Shown here: positions 10,631 to 21,769 of the stretch, piece by piece
Position numbering within the stretch: the first letter of the stretch is position 1
Layout of the letters: every line of letters starts with the position of its first letter
Origin: Solenopsis invicta
Lineage: Eukaryota; Arthropoda; Insecta; Hymenoptera; Formicidae
NCBI RefSeq assembly: GCF_016802725.1
Contig: NC_052669.1
Location: forward strand, 15,356,270-15,420,269
Length of the DNA: 64,000 nucleotides
Direction of reading: 5' to 3'
The notes under the pieces: generated by a model
What the model was told of the DNA's origin: nothing
The model's input: only the letters and a program-made list of their open reading frames with translations
Databases searched by the model: none
Translations under genes and position numbers: made by a program

Positions 10631-11430
10631 GATGTGCAAAAATCCGACTGGCAACCTCCACGTGGTGCACATTGGGTAATGCTAATGTCGGCGGTAGACG
10701 TCATTTTTCGGAAAAATGTACTGTAAAAAATGTATATCTTCGAAGTCTTGTAACTTGGTAAAAAAAAATCGTAGAAAAAATTTTAAAAAAAGCATTTTGT
10801 AGAGAAAATATCATACTTTATGGCACTTGTATTGGATTTGTCGAGAAAAATTTTTTTATTGAGCTACAGGCTGTTAAAAATACGTTATTTTAAGGAAAAA
10901 ACAGTGTACCTTTTTGGAGCATAGTACTAAGAAATTGAGAAAATTTTTGAAAACCATTAATAGCATGTTAAAGCTGAAACTTCGAGCTTTAAAATGGTTT
11001 TTTGATTTTTTGTCTACGATAATTTTTCACGGAGTACGGATATCATTTGTAAAAAATGCAGGTTTAGCTTCAAAGTTGCGTAACTCGGTCAAAAAAAATC
11101 GTAGAGAAATTTTTAAAGAAGCATTTTGTAGCTAAAATGTTGTAGTTTATGAAATTTTACTTGAATTATTTGAAAAAAATTTGTTGGTCGATCTGCAAAG
11201 TGTCAAAAATACGAAATTTTAACGAACAAGGTGTACTTTTTTACTGCATAAGACAAGGAAGTTAAAAGAATTTTGAAAATCTGCTGGTAGAACGTTAAAG
11301 CTCGATCTTCAAGCTTCAAAATGCTTTTTTTATTTTTTATCTACGATGATTTTTCACCGAGTTACAGTCATTTGAAAATAGCCTAATTTTTGGTGTCTGG
11401 AAAGTGTTCCCTATTTTTTTTTGAGTAGTG

Positions 11431-12454
11431 TATATATATATATAACGTGAAGGTCGTGTTTTTTGTATAAAATTAGTTTAAAAACATGTGTCAACAACTT
11501 TCAAAAAATTTATACAAAACACGGCTAAACGCGTTAGCTGCATTAGCATGCAACAAACTATTTTTACAAAATAAGCAGCAGAGCTTTGAATGCATTCAGA
11601 TTCCATGGTCGAATGCCTTTTAGCCATCGTTATAATTATAGTTTATGCTGTAACTGATGTATAATACATGTACTATCGGTTTCCATGTGCTTAAAAATAT
11701 ATTTTAGTATGTTGTCAAATTAATTCGCTCTTTTGTAACGTAACAGATCTTAAAGTGTTTTTACAATAAAATAATATGTTCTATGCAAGAACACATAAAT
11801 TGCAAGATGTTTATAAAACCAAATACTTGTAAATAAATTTGTTTTTACCTTCCTGTTTTTTTTAAGTTTAAGATATCACTTTTTAGGTAAGAGCAAATTT
11901 TGCTTTTGCAAATGTGAGTCTTTACCACTCTTGTCGTGGCTATAACTAGTTGTTTGATTGTGTGTAAGATTTTATAGATAACCAAGCATAAGACAATGAG
12001 TCGAGTACCTTTCTTTTGTTGAATATGCTTTATATTAAGATTTTGACTCACATAGGCTAAAGCGTAAAGCGTTACAAAAATGTGAAGTTTAAATAAAGCC
12101 GTTAATGTTATAATTAAGAAAGCTAAACAAATTCAGAAATTTTTAATGTGTATAAAGGTTGTTTAATACTAGAATTACTAAAATAACTCATTTATATTAT
12201 ATTTGGTATATACGGTTTGAAATATATACTTATGAAAATACTATAATCTTTATGGCTTGATCTCCTTATTAGAGATTTTTAATGAAAACCATCATAAAAC
12301 TAGTCTCTCTATCTTGAAACAACTCATTTTTGCAGTCATATTTATTATTATATGCTTCCGTGGAGAATTAATAAAGCAATAAATTATAAAAGAATTATAT
12401 TTTTTTTCTTTCCTTGTTAAAACATAATTTCCTAGAAATATGTAATGAGTATTC
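11431..12454. other. No gene seen
   Basis: AT-rich sequence. 11540-11640 is the right copy of the outer inverted repeat. A 68-codon frame at 11845-12051 has no recognisable content. I see nothing else. Confidence 0.5.
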
Positions 12455-12556
12455 TTATCCCAGATAAGATCTCAGGATTAATTTTCTGTAAAAGCAAACG
12501 TTGTTTGGTTTGCTTTTGCTTAAAATTAATTTGAAAACTTTTCTGGGATTAAGATT
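12455..12556. repeat. Short hairpin TIR element
   Basis: Ends TATCCCAGATAAG and CTTTTCTGGGATTA are inverted copies. The centre contains the near-palindrome AGCAAACGTTGTTTGGTTTGCT-like text. Confidence 0.55.
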
Positions 12557-12599
12557 TGCAAGAATCAAATTAGGTTAAGTGAGATTGATAAAATAGCAT

Positions 12600-12880
12600 C
12601 ATTGCAGCAATATAACAACATTAAAGCTTTACATAATAGCTACATTACATCAATGTAACAAAGTGACGAACTAGGTTATTGGTATATAATTGCTGTTTTG
12701 CTATTACATAACAGCAATGTTTTCCCTCAGTTACATGTTACGTTGATATAATGTAACCATGATGTTCTGTGAGTGGGATATTATAACTAACATGAACATT
12801 ACATGTAACGAACACGCTATATTGCGTGTTACCTTTATTGCATCAACATTGCTATTATATAGCTGTGTTTGATGGGTTAT
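12600..12880 (-). repeat. CAGCAAACACA-family TIR element, right part
   Basis: Iterated words such as ATTACATAACAGCAATGTTT and TAACATGAACATTACATG, closing with AGCTGTGTTTGATGGG. The terminus and word content match the family at 13044-14725 and 37311-37479. Confidence 0.5.
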
Positions 12881-13204
12881 CATGTATATTGTCAAGCATA
12901 ATCTGATATGAAGTAACATTTGTCCATATAAGTAAATATATGATTCCATATTCAATCTTATATGATCATGTATAATAGTAGGTTTTTAATATGAAATTAT
13001 ATATAATTACATATGATTTTTATATAAATATGTATGATTATGTCCCAGCAAACACAGTTACATAACGGCAATGTTAATAAAATAAAATCAAAAGTAACAC
13101 GCAATATAACATGGACATTACATGTAATGTCCATGTTAGTTGTAATTTCCCATTCATAAGAAAAATAACAGTTACACAACAGTTGTATCATATTTGTTAT
13201 ACAG

Positions 13205-13528
13205 CCCTGCCGAAAATGTACGATTAAAACCGATAAAAAAGAGTAATCCGAATCGATCGGGATTTCTGCACCGAAAATATAGTATTAAAACCGATTGAAA
13301 ATAAGAACCCAATCGAAACCCAGATAGATTTATTAAAACAGAATACATTAATGTAAATGTAATAAATGTTTAATTTACAAAAAATATTTCTTGTATCCTT
13401 TTCGTTAAAAAGGATTAAAAAAAGATTAAATTTGAATTAAACATTTCATTTAAATTAATACAAAATTAAATAACAATACAAATTGTTATTTACACATAAA
13501 AATATAAAATTTTATATGGAACAGCGTT

Positions 13529-13602
<74 letters not shown>

Positions 13603-13678
13603 GCACGCGCACACGCGCACACGCGCACACGCGCACACGCGCACACGCGCACACGCGCACACGCGCACACACGCACAC

Positions 13679-13734
<56 letters not shown>

Positions 13735-14502
13735 CATGTTTGAGAAAAGTGAGAGCGAGGTTACAATAAGCAGCTCCTAAAAGTCTCACTGAAGTATGAG
13801 CTGGGGAGTCGGCTGCTATAGCGCCTAGATATAACGCATGTGGCTGCACTTGACTCACGAGAAAATCTCCCACGGCGTGGCCACCTAGTGGTGGCGCCAG
13901 AACTCACTTGTTAAATCCATTTCAATTCGAAATTACAGAATTTCATAAATTATAATTAAATCAAATTTTAATGCGATGTGACACGTTGAGACGCTAATAA
14001 TTCTTATGTACCATTTTTAAATAGATATTTTGATGACAACACTATAAATCACGTTAACAAATTTGCAAAATTGTCCGAAAGCTATGTTTTTTTTTGGCAA
14101 TTAATAATTCTTGACAACCGTCAAGAAAAAAATAGTTTCCGAACAATTTTACAAATTAGTAAAAATGATGTACAATGTTATTTTATCAAAATAGCTTTTT
14201 ATTTAAAAAATAGCACGCAAGAATTTTCAGCGTTTCAGCATATCATTTCTCGCTACTAAGAAACGTGGTCGCTGAGAGTATTCAGGAGTCTTAATGCAAA
14301 TGAATTAAAATTTTAAAAAATTTTTATATTATGCATTACACTTAAATAATTCACGAAAGCGATATTAAAATCAATTACGATTCGTATATAATTAAAACCG
14401 ATTACTTTTTAATCCGCTGGTGGATTGAATCGATTACAACAGATTAAAATCAATTAAAAAGGATTACGTTTTAATCGGTTTTAATCGCACATTTTCGGCA
14501 GG
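13205..14502. mobile_element. TIR element with CCTGCCGAAAATG ends
   Basis: Ends CCCTGCCGAAAATGTACG and GCACATTTTCGGCAGG are inverted. Inside both ends, ATTAAAACCGAT / AATCGGTTTTAAT words repeat. The interior includes the CA microsatellite at 13529-13734 and unique sequence (13735-13910) with no clear coding. It is inserted into the element at 13044-14725. Confidence 0.8.
13529..13734 (+). repeat. (CA)n/(CACGCG)n microsatellite
   Basis: About 200 bp of CA repeats with a central block of CACGCG units. All long open frames here are repeat artefacts. Confidence 0.98.
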
Positions 14503-14776
14503 AAGGAATTGTATTAATAATTCAGTTTTATAACAGTTATATTATTAAAATAAAATGTTTGTTATATAAACCTGATAAACGGCAGTTATATGACTGTTAT
14601 AAGTTATTGTGTTGTAATATCAACAATTCAATTTTAAATAACTACAATATTGCTAGAATGTAAAAATTCGTTATATAACCTGACACACACAAGTTATATA
14701 ACTATTATTTTCTGTGTTTGCTGGGGTATGAGTTCATAGGTTGGTCAGTCATATTTGATTTTATATATAATCATAT

Positions 14777-14945
14777 CCCAGATAGCACAAGACATCCTAT
14801 GGACATCCGTTTTAAGTTTATTTTATGTCGGTACGTCCATGGACGTGGTTGAAATGGATGTCCATCGTATGTCCGATTTTGGACGTCTATTAATGGTCAA
14901 TTTTTGGACGTCCATAGGATATTCGGATTCGGATATCAATCGGGA
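14777..14945. repeat. CCCAGATAGCACA-family TIR element, truncated
   Basis: Begins CCCAGATAGCACAAGACATC and continues with GGACGTCCAT / ATGGACATCC words in both orientations. The right terminus is not found; sequence beyond about 14945 is unrelated. Confidence 0.6.
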
Positions 14946-15310
14946 AGCGCGTTATTACCGCGCAAGCATAATGTTTCATGCGTTTTCTATCGCAAATACA
15001 AAGTACGCTTACATTTAGACATTTTAAAAGTGTTCACCTTATTTACAAAATTTTTTAAGTATGCTTATGACGTGTTGCTTTCGCTGATTTGACAACTTTT
15101 TTACGAAAAAAATATTTAGTTATAAATATTTATTTTAATATAGCGTTTCCTTAACATTAAATAAAATAAAAATATTTTTTAAAGTAAAGGAATCGAGAAT
15201 CTTTCTCAAAAATATTTTTTGGAAATTTTTAAACGGTTACTTATTCAAATCGTAATCGTAAAAAAGTATAATTTATAATATGTTCATATAAATAATATGC
15301 TTTAATTATA
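14946..15310. other. No gene seen
   Basis: AT-rich. A degenerate trace of the 5S-like repeat (minus orientation) may lie around 15210-15260, but it is too decayed to call. Confidence 0.4.
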
Positions 15311-16023
15311 CAGGGTGTCAGGTAACTACCGCCCGTGGTTTCGTGGATTGATAGATCAAGTAAAACTGAGCAGAAAAGTCCTTTACTATTTTTTAATATT
15401 TGCCATAGTTAACAAAAAAAAAAATTAATAAAGTCTGCGAATAAGCGCGTATCACCGCGCGCAAGGACCGCCTGCCGGTCGCCGAGACGTAGGCAGCCGC
15501 GGCTGTAGGCGCGGCGCGGCGCTGTGCGGTGAGGAGGGAAAAACAAATGTGTTGTGAAATTACAAATGTGTGTATACACACATACATGCATGAATAACGC
15601 GTGACAGATACGCGCAATTTAAGAAGTAATGAAAAAAGATACATTTCCATATTTAGATATTGTATTAAAAAATTTCATTTTTATAAGAAAACGAGGGAAC
15701 GAGCAGCTCAGAGCGACGATCTAGCACCGCTCGCGAGTACCCATTGCTACTTCTCCCTCCTTGTCGCACCGCTCACAGGCCGCAGCTACTATTGCTTTTC
15801 CCTCCTCAGCGCACAGCGCCGCGCCTATAGCCGCGGCTGCCTACGTCTCGGCGACCGGCGGGCGGTTCTTGCGCGCGGTGATACGCGCTTATTCACAGAC
15901 TTTATTAATTTTTTTTTTTTGTTAACTATGGCAAATATTAAAAAATGGTAAAGGACTTTTCTGCTCAGTTTTACTTGATCTATCAATCCACAAAATTATG
16001 GGCGGTAGTTACCTGACACCCTG
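15311..16023. mobile_element. TIR element, about 235-bp arms, TA-flanked
   Basis: Ends CAGGGTGTCAGGTAACTACC and GGTAGTTACCTGACACCCTG are perfect inverted copies flanked by TA. The arms run to about 15545 and from about 15790 and include a GC-rich block (GCCGCGGCTG with its complement). The centre encodes nothing recognisable. The size and TA target fit a non-autonomous Tc1/mariner-type element. A diverged relative of one arm lies at 19755-19995. Confidence 0.85.
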
Positions 16024-16084
16024 TATATTTCATCTTTTCAATAACATAATATATTGACTCGATATACATATGTTAACATAAAGT

Positions 16085-16185
16085 GTTCACAGATCATCAC
16101 CAGGCATCAGTTCGCAGCGGTCTTACAGGTCAAGTAACGTTCGGCGAGGTTACGACTTGGATGAGTGGCCGCTTGAAAATTTCCG
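16085..16185 (+). repeat. 5S rRNA-like segment, copy 1
   Basis: Contains CAAGTAACGTTCGGCGAGG and CTTGGATGAGTGGCCGCTTG, aligning with the A-box to C-box part of eukaryotic 5S rRNA. It lies in a partial repeat (about 16030-16320), inverted relative to copy 2. Confidence 0.65.
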
Positions 16186-16354
16186 AAAAAAAAATTCTTG
16201 AGAAAAATTCCCGATTTTTTTTTACTTTAAGTAACATTTCTATTTTATTTAAGATTTAACATTAAGAAAACTGTTTTTGATAATATTAATGTGAATATTT
16301 ATAAATAAACTTTTTATATCATATATGTTCATATATGTTCATACATGGTCATAT

Positions 16355-17238
16355 ACCCATACAGCACAGAGAGATTCCAGGAACATTGCAGAATGATTTC
16401 ATTGAAACATTGTAATATTGCATTTTGATTGCGAAACATTGCTGCAACATTGTTGGAAGATTGCAGCAACATTAAGATGTCCGCTTTTTGAAATATTGCA
16501 TTGAAACATCCCATTTTTCCAAAATATTCACATAAATATTATTACACCACATAATTCCAATGAACAAAATAATATTTGTGTAACATTTTAAAAAAACATT
16601 TTTCGCAAAAAAAAATCTTTTTCGCGAATCTTTTTCGGAAATTTCCAAGCGGTCACCCATCCAAGTCGCGACTCTGGTGGATGTTGCTTTACTTCCATGA
16701 TCGCTGCGAATTGATCCCTCATGATGACCTGTAAACACTTTATGCTGGTATGTGTATATAACTGGTAGATTAGATCAATATACGTTATCGAAAAAATGAA
16801 ATATGTATAATTAAAGCTCAGTATTTATATAAACAAATATAAAATTATAGTTTTTTTTTTTTTACTAATTTTGCAAATACAGAATAGCATTTGGAATAAT
16901 TTTTCTGTTATTTGTTTAAATAAAGATGTAATTAAAAAATATATATATCAATATAATACAATAATTAAATTAAATATAAAAAAATTTTTATTAAAAATAC
17001 AATTAAAAAGTATTGTTTGTTTATTGGGTTGTAGATCGAGGTTTCTTCATATATGGACCTATTTCTATTGATATAAATATTAAAAAATTATGATATTGCA
17101 ATGTTTCCGGAATATTACTGGCATATGCCATGAGATGTTGCAGGCATATTGTTAATTATGTTTCTGCAATGTCTCCGTAATATTACATTGCAATCTGCAA
17201 CATTGCAACATTGCTGCAATTTTCTGTGCTGTATGGGT
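16355..17238 (-). mobile_element. CCATACAGCACAG-family TIR element carrying a 5S-like segment
   Basis: Ends ACCCATACAGCACAGAGAG and CTGTGCTGTATGGGT are inverted. The outer parts consist of degenerate ATTGCAGCAACATTGCAAT words. The interior (about 16500-16900) contains a 5S-like segment on the minus strand and a following AT-rich body. The same arrangement recurs at 45520-46733 on the plus strand. Confidence 0.75.
16635..16738 (-). repeat. 5S rRNA-like segment, copy 2
   Basis: The complement reads GATGGGTGACCGCTTGGAAA at its 3' end, closely matching the 5S rRNA C-box region. It lies inside the TIR element at 16355-17238. Confidence 0.7.
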
Positions 17239-17334
17239 AGAGACAAATTTTGTACATGATCATATATGATGATTTAGATATGGTCATATGTGTATAATTA
17301 TATATAAAATTTTTACTTGGGTTTGTAATTAAAG

Positions 17335-17545
17335 GTTAAAAATGTATCTTGAAAAAGTTTAAAAGTGCTCAAAAGTAAAAATGCCTTCTAACAATTGTTA
17401 TTTATTATGTATTGGCATCACTAAAAAACGGCTACTGTAAAACAAATAACTCTATAAGCAATTGTTAGAATGCATCATCTAATAACGAAAATAATAGGGG
17501 TAGCCATATTGTTGACAGTAGCTAAATACCCTCTTCTCTTCTCTA
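17335..17545 (+). repeat. Dispersed repeat, copy 1
   Basis: Shares long stretches (AAAGTGCTCAAAAGTAAAAA and AATAATAGGGGTAGCCATAT) with 59240-59515 in the same orientation. It ends at the TG microsatellite. Confidence 0.75.
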
Positions 17546-17622
17546 TGTGTGTGTATGTGTGTGTGTGTGTGTGTGTGCGTGTGCGTGTGCGTGTGCGTGT
17601 GCGTGTGCGTGCGCACGCGTGC
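17546..17622 (+). repeat. (TG)n/(CGTGTG)n microsatellite
   Basis: TG run passing into GCGTGT units; open frames here are artefacts. Confidence 0.95.
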
Positions 17623-17969
17623 ATGTATATATATACAGGGTGTTCTAGAGCAATGTATACATATTATCGATAAGATAGAAGAGATCGAGATAAATCAAAA
17701 AGTCTAATACCATTTTACGATATTTGCAATAACTTTCGAGTAATAAACTGTTAAATCCCTGTTATTCCCACAAATTTAAGCGAAAATATATTGCCATGAT
17801 GACATAATTTTAATTTATTACTGTACAGAAAAAAATTAATTAAATGTCAACTCAACAATTCATTGTTTCATATATAAGCAACAATATAAAATCTTCTTGG
17901 AAGAATTTATGATCTTAAACAGACATAATTTGCTTAGATAAAGAACATTTTTTTCTTCTTGTAAGTGCT

Positions 17970-19515
17970 GTATTGCCGTAATGACATAATTTTAATTTAT
18001 TATTAAAAATCGTAATTTTATTTACATTATTTTTTAAACAAATACTCGTATCCGAGTAAATTTCTTTATGCAATTAAAAATTCCAACAGTGCACGGGAAA
18101 CCGCGGTATCCCGTGTACCGGCCGTATAGGCGCAAAGGATACCATTTTTGTTAGTTTCTCGAACGCCTCGATTCCGTGTCTTCTCTCTCGATCCAGCGTC
18201 GAGCGAGAAAGATGCGGTATTGAAACGCCCCCCACTACTTTCTGCCGGCACCCCGACCTCCGCCGCGCTGCCATGAAACACGTACGTGCGCGCCTCGCGT
18301 AGTTCGCGTGTGTGCGGCAGCCGAGCGTCAGCGCGGAGGGACACTATTTCTGCCGGCGCGTGTACATGTCTCTTGGGAGCGCGAAGGAGATCGGGAAACG
18401 GGCAGAAGATGGTGGAGCGCGCTTTGATCGCGCATTTTCCTCGCTTGACATTCGGTCGAGAGAGAAAGCATGATATGGTGTCATGTTATGAACACAGTAT
18501 AAGAAAGAATTCTTTCTTATACTATGGTATAGAGAAATGCGAGCGGTATATAGGGTACTGCGGTATTTGGTCACGTATTGTTTTAATTTTTAATTGCATA
18601 AAGAAATTTACTCGGATTTGAAGATTTGTTTAAAAAATAATGTAAGTAGAATTACGATTCTTAGTAATAAATTAAAATTATGTGATCACAGCAATAAAGC
18701 TTTAATTTATGGGACTATTACTGTATGTCGAGACATAATTTTAATTAATTAATGAAATTTGTAAATCTCTTTAAACAGTTACTTTTTAAAATAATGTGTA
18801 TTTAAAATAATTTTAATTCGATAAATTAATAGAAGTGTTAACGTTATCTGGCAAACTGGTTTACTTTGTAATTGGCGTAAACAATACTTTGAGAGTGAAT
18901 AATTACTGCCGTATTACTGATAATCTAAAAAAAATTATAAAAAATAGCAGATTCTGTGTGTGATTTTTTATGTGTAATTTTTTTGGCCGTAATACTTTTT
19001 CATAAGGGTCGAGATTCACTTTCAGAGTATTGTGTTTTATATCAATTACAAAATAAACTTGCTTGGCAGATAATAATAACATTTTTATAAATTTATTGAA
19101 TTAAAAGTATTTTCTAATACAGATTATTTTAAAAAGTATCTATTCAAAGAGATTTATGAGTTTCATTAATTAATTAAAATTATGTCTTGACATACAGGAA
19201 TAGTCACATAAATTAAAGCAATATTGCCATGATGATATAATTTAATGTATTACTGACAATCGTAATTCTATTTACATTATTTTTTAAACGAATCTTCGAA
19301 TCGGAGTAAATTTCTTTATGCAATTAAAAACTAAAACAGTGCGCGATCAAATACCGCAATATCCCGTATATCGCTCGCATTTCTCCATACCCTAACGCCG
19401 TATCAAGCTTTCTCTCTCGACCGAATATTAAGCAAGGAAAATGCACGATCAAAGCGCGTCCCAAACCTTTTGCCCACTTTCCGACCTCTTCCGCGTTTCC
19501 AAAAGACACGTACGT
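17970..19515. repeat. Three-arm palindromic cluster
   Basis: An arm at 17970-18300 is repeated inverted at about 18330-18700 and again directly at about 19220-19515. Landmarks are AAATTTCTTTATGCAATTAA at 18059 and 19308, and its inverse at 18590. Between the second and third arms lies a further inverted pair (18712-18945 and 18985-19215; ends TACTGTATGTCGAGACATAA and its inverse). A CAGGGTGTTC end preceded by TA at 17636 may be the outer terminus. Non-coding; probably two or more foldback elements fused. Confidence 0.7.
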
Positions 19516-19519
19516 GCGC

Positions 19520-19695
19520 GGCTTCGTGTGCGTGCGTGCGTGCGTGCAGGCGTGCGGTCGTGCGTGCACGCGTGCGGGCGTGCGTGCGTGCGTGCGGGCG
19601 TGCGTGCGTGCGCGTGCGTGCGTGCGTGCGTGCGTGCGGGCGGGCGGGCGGGCGTGCGTGCGTGCGTGCGGGCGGGCGGGCGTGCGTGCGTGCGG

Positions 19696-19753
<58 letters not shown>
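19520..19753 (+). repeat. (CGTG)n/(CGGG)n microsatellite
   Basis: More than 200 bp of GTGC-type tetranucleotides with CGGG interruptions, at the GC-rich tip of a palindrome arm. Arg/Ala/Val or Thr/His/Ala open frames here are artefacts. Confidence 0.97.
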
Positions 19754-19754
<1 letters not shown>

Positions 19755-19995
19755 AGATCAGCCGCGGCAGGCAGCGCGGTGAGAGGAGAGAAGCAACAAT
19801 GGCTGTCTTACCCGCCTCACCGCGCCGCCTGCCGCGGCTGCCAATGATTGGCAATCGACTGGCGGTCCCAGCGTGCGGTGGGCAATATGGAAAAATATGC
19901 GTTTACTTGCCGAACTACTAATTTTTATTTCTGTAACTATTACAAATAATGAAAAACTATAAAAGTCTTTTTTCCTCAGTATGACTTGCTCTATC
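19755..19995 (+). repeat. Diverged arm related to the 15311-16023 element
   Basis: Shares the order GC-rich block with CCGCGGCTG, then a poly-T/TAACTA segment, then the CTATCAACCCACGAGA segment with the right arm of the 15311 element, but the terminal CACCCTG is missing. Confidence 0.45.
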
Positions 19996-20029
19996 AACCC
20001 ACGAGAGCATGAACAAATATTTATATATT

Positions 20030-20590
20030 CTTTTCTAATCGGTGCAATTGAAAGATTTTATACATTTTTTGACAAATACATATTAGTAGATAATTGCAAA
20101 AATTTGTATTCAATTTTTATAAATGACCAAAAACATTTTATCGCATGGCTGCGCTTGAGTTTGCTTTATAGCATTGCTTAAGGAAATTAAAGATATTAGG
20201 TTTTTTGGTACAAAGAGGTTCTTAGAGTTTAAATAGACGTTGTCTATTATTATTTTATGACAATGCTAGACCGTATGTTGAAAAATAAGTTATAAAAGTA
20301 TGAGCAAAATATAAATTCTTCTGAAGTATTTTTTCAACCTTTTTATTCTCCTCATTTTTCTTCAACAGATTATTATTTGTTTATTTGTTTAAGTGTCTAA
20401 ATTACTTTTTAATTTATAAACAATATTTTGAACAGAAAGTAACATGGAAAGTGCATTCAACGAATTTCTTGCATTTTTTTTCTAATTTCTACGTGATAGG
20501 CATTGATGCGTTTGTATCATGTTTGATGAAATTTATTGAGGTTGATGAAACTGTTCAATTGACAAGATATACTGTATATAAAATATGTCG
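20030..20590 (+). pseudogene. Possible mariner transposase remnant
   Basis: A fragment resembling FDNARPY (around 20255) and one resembling SPHFSSTDYYLF (around 20345) appear in mariner order and spacing, in shifted frames. Open frames at 19981-20181 and 20385-20615 add no recognised domain. Heavily decayed. Confidence 0.35.
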
Positions 20591-20598
20591 AATAAAAT

Positions 20599-20953
20599 CC
20601 AGCAAACAAAAATAAATTGAAATGGGTAGAAATTAATTAATTTTAACATTTTCGAATTCGCGTTTAAAATTTTTCGAATATATTTATAATAGATTTAAAA
20701 ATAGTATGAATTTAACATGCTGAATAGCTCATTTCGTGTTTTAGTTTACTTAAATTGAAAAATAATATAATGGAGACATCATGTACTATTCATCATTTTG
20801 AATTTATCCGAATTCAAAATAATGAATAGTGCATTTCGTATTTCAATATATCTATTTCAATCCAAAAATACTCGGAGATTCTAAAGTGGAAACTCGAATA
20901 AATTAAAATAAATTACAATTTACAATTTATTTGTGTTTATTTTCATTTGCTAG
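20599..20953. repeat. CAGCAAACAAAAAT-family TIR element
   Basis: Ends CCAGCAAACAAAAATAAATTG and TTATTTTCATTTGCTAGG are inverted; the body is built of AATTCAAAATGAATA-like words. Members also lie at 37498, 38343, 39275 and 42513. Confidence 0.75.
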
Positions 20954-21769
20954 GAAGTTTAAATTAAAAATTTAGAAACGATCATTTTACAGTCTGTTAA
21001 GTAAGAGCGTGGTCGCGTTAATTTACAAAAAAATTTATTTAAAACATTTTTAAATATAAATATATATCTACATTCTACTTGATGAGGACTTCGCCGGTGT
21101 TGGCACCCTATTTAAAAAAAAAAAAAAACATTTAAATCAGAGTTCCATTTGCACCCATAATATTTCTACAGTTCCTAATAGATTTAAAACAATAGTTCGA
21201 TTTGAATAAAAAAATTCAATTTTAAAGATATGGGGTGCCAACTTCCCGTATCACCCCAAGTTACGAAAAAATAAATTAAATCACAAAATCCTATAGTTAT
21301 CGAGTTCTATAGTTTTTGATAAATTTTAAGAATAGTTCTGCATATTTAATATTTTTAAATAATTTTTTAATTTGACCACTGGCACCCCAAGTTACGAAAA
21401 AAATTAATTAAATCACAAAATCTTATAGTTTTTGAAAATTTCTATAGTTCTTGATAAGTTTTAAAATTAGTTATGCATATTTAATAGTATTAAACAATTT
21501 TCCAAAATCCAAATGAAGACATCTCATCATAAGAGTAAAGTACTATTTTAATGCGAGTTCTGGATCGCTCTTTGGAATTTTCTGATTGTTCTGCGATAGT
21601 TCTTAAGCTTTTCATAAGTTTCGTCAAGAGTTGCGGCGTTTACATATTTTTAAACAATTTTTAATTCCACGTTAACATTAAATTGCTTAATACTTCGCAT
21701 ATAAAATTTAATCGAATCGCGAAAAAGGGGTAGATTTTTTAAAAATATTAACTCGTTCATAATAATGTT

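Larger units (their letters stand above)
8862..11430. mobile_element. Palindromic Tc1-like element with about 1.1 kb TIRs
   Basis: Ends are CACTACTCAAAAAAATAGGG and its inverted copy closing in GAGTAGTG at 11430, with TA on both sides. The arms stay inverted copies for roughly 0.8 kb (8862-9690 versus 10618-11430) and again in the inner part (9990-10097 versus 10488-10600). The left arm has gained two extra copies of a microsatellite-flanked unit of about 70 nt. The only coding left is the Tc1-like fragment at 10122-10470. Confidence 0.85.
13044..14725. mobile_element. CAGCAAACACA-family TIR element, split by another element
   Basis: Left terminus CCCAGCAAACACAGTTACAT and right terminus CTGTGTTTGCTGGG are inverted copies. 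The body halves (13044-13204 and 14503-14725) consist of ATAAC/GTTAT words. The middle is the element at 13205-14502. Confidence 0.75.

Noticed and set aside
13483..13873. Long open frames over the CA repeat (His/Thr or Cys/Val repeats)
   Set aside because: Simple-repeat translations in several frames on both strands; no gene content.
19324..19921. Overlapping Arg/Ala/Cys/Val-rich frames of 110-176 codons
   Set aside because: They translate the CGTG tetranucleotide tract and the GC-rich arm tip.
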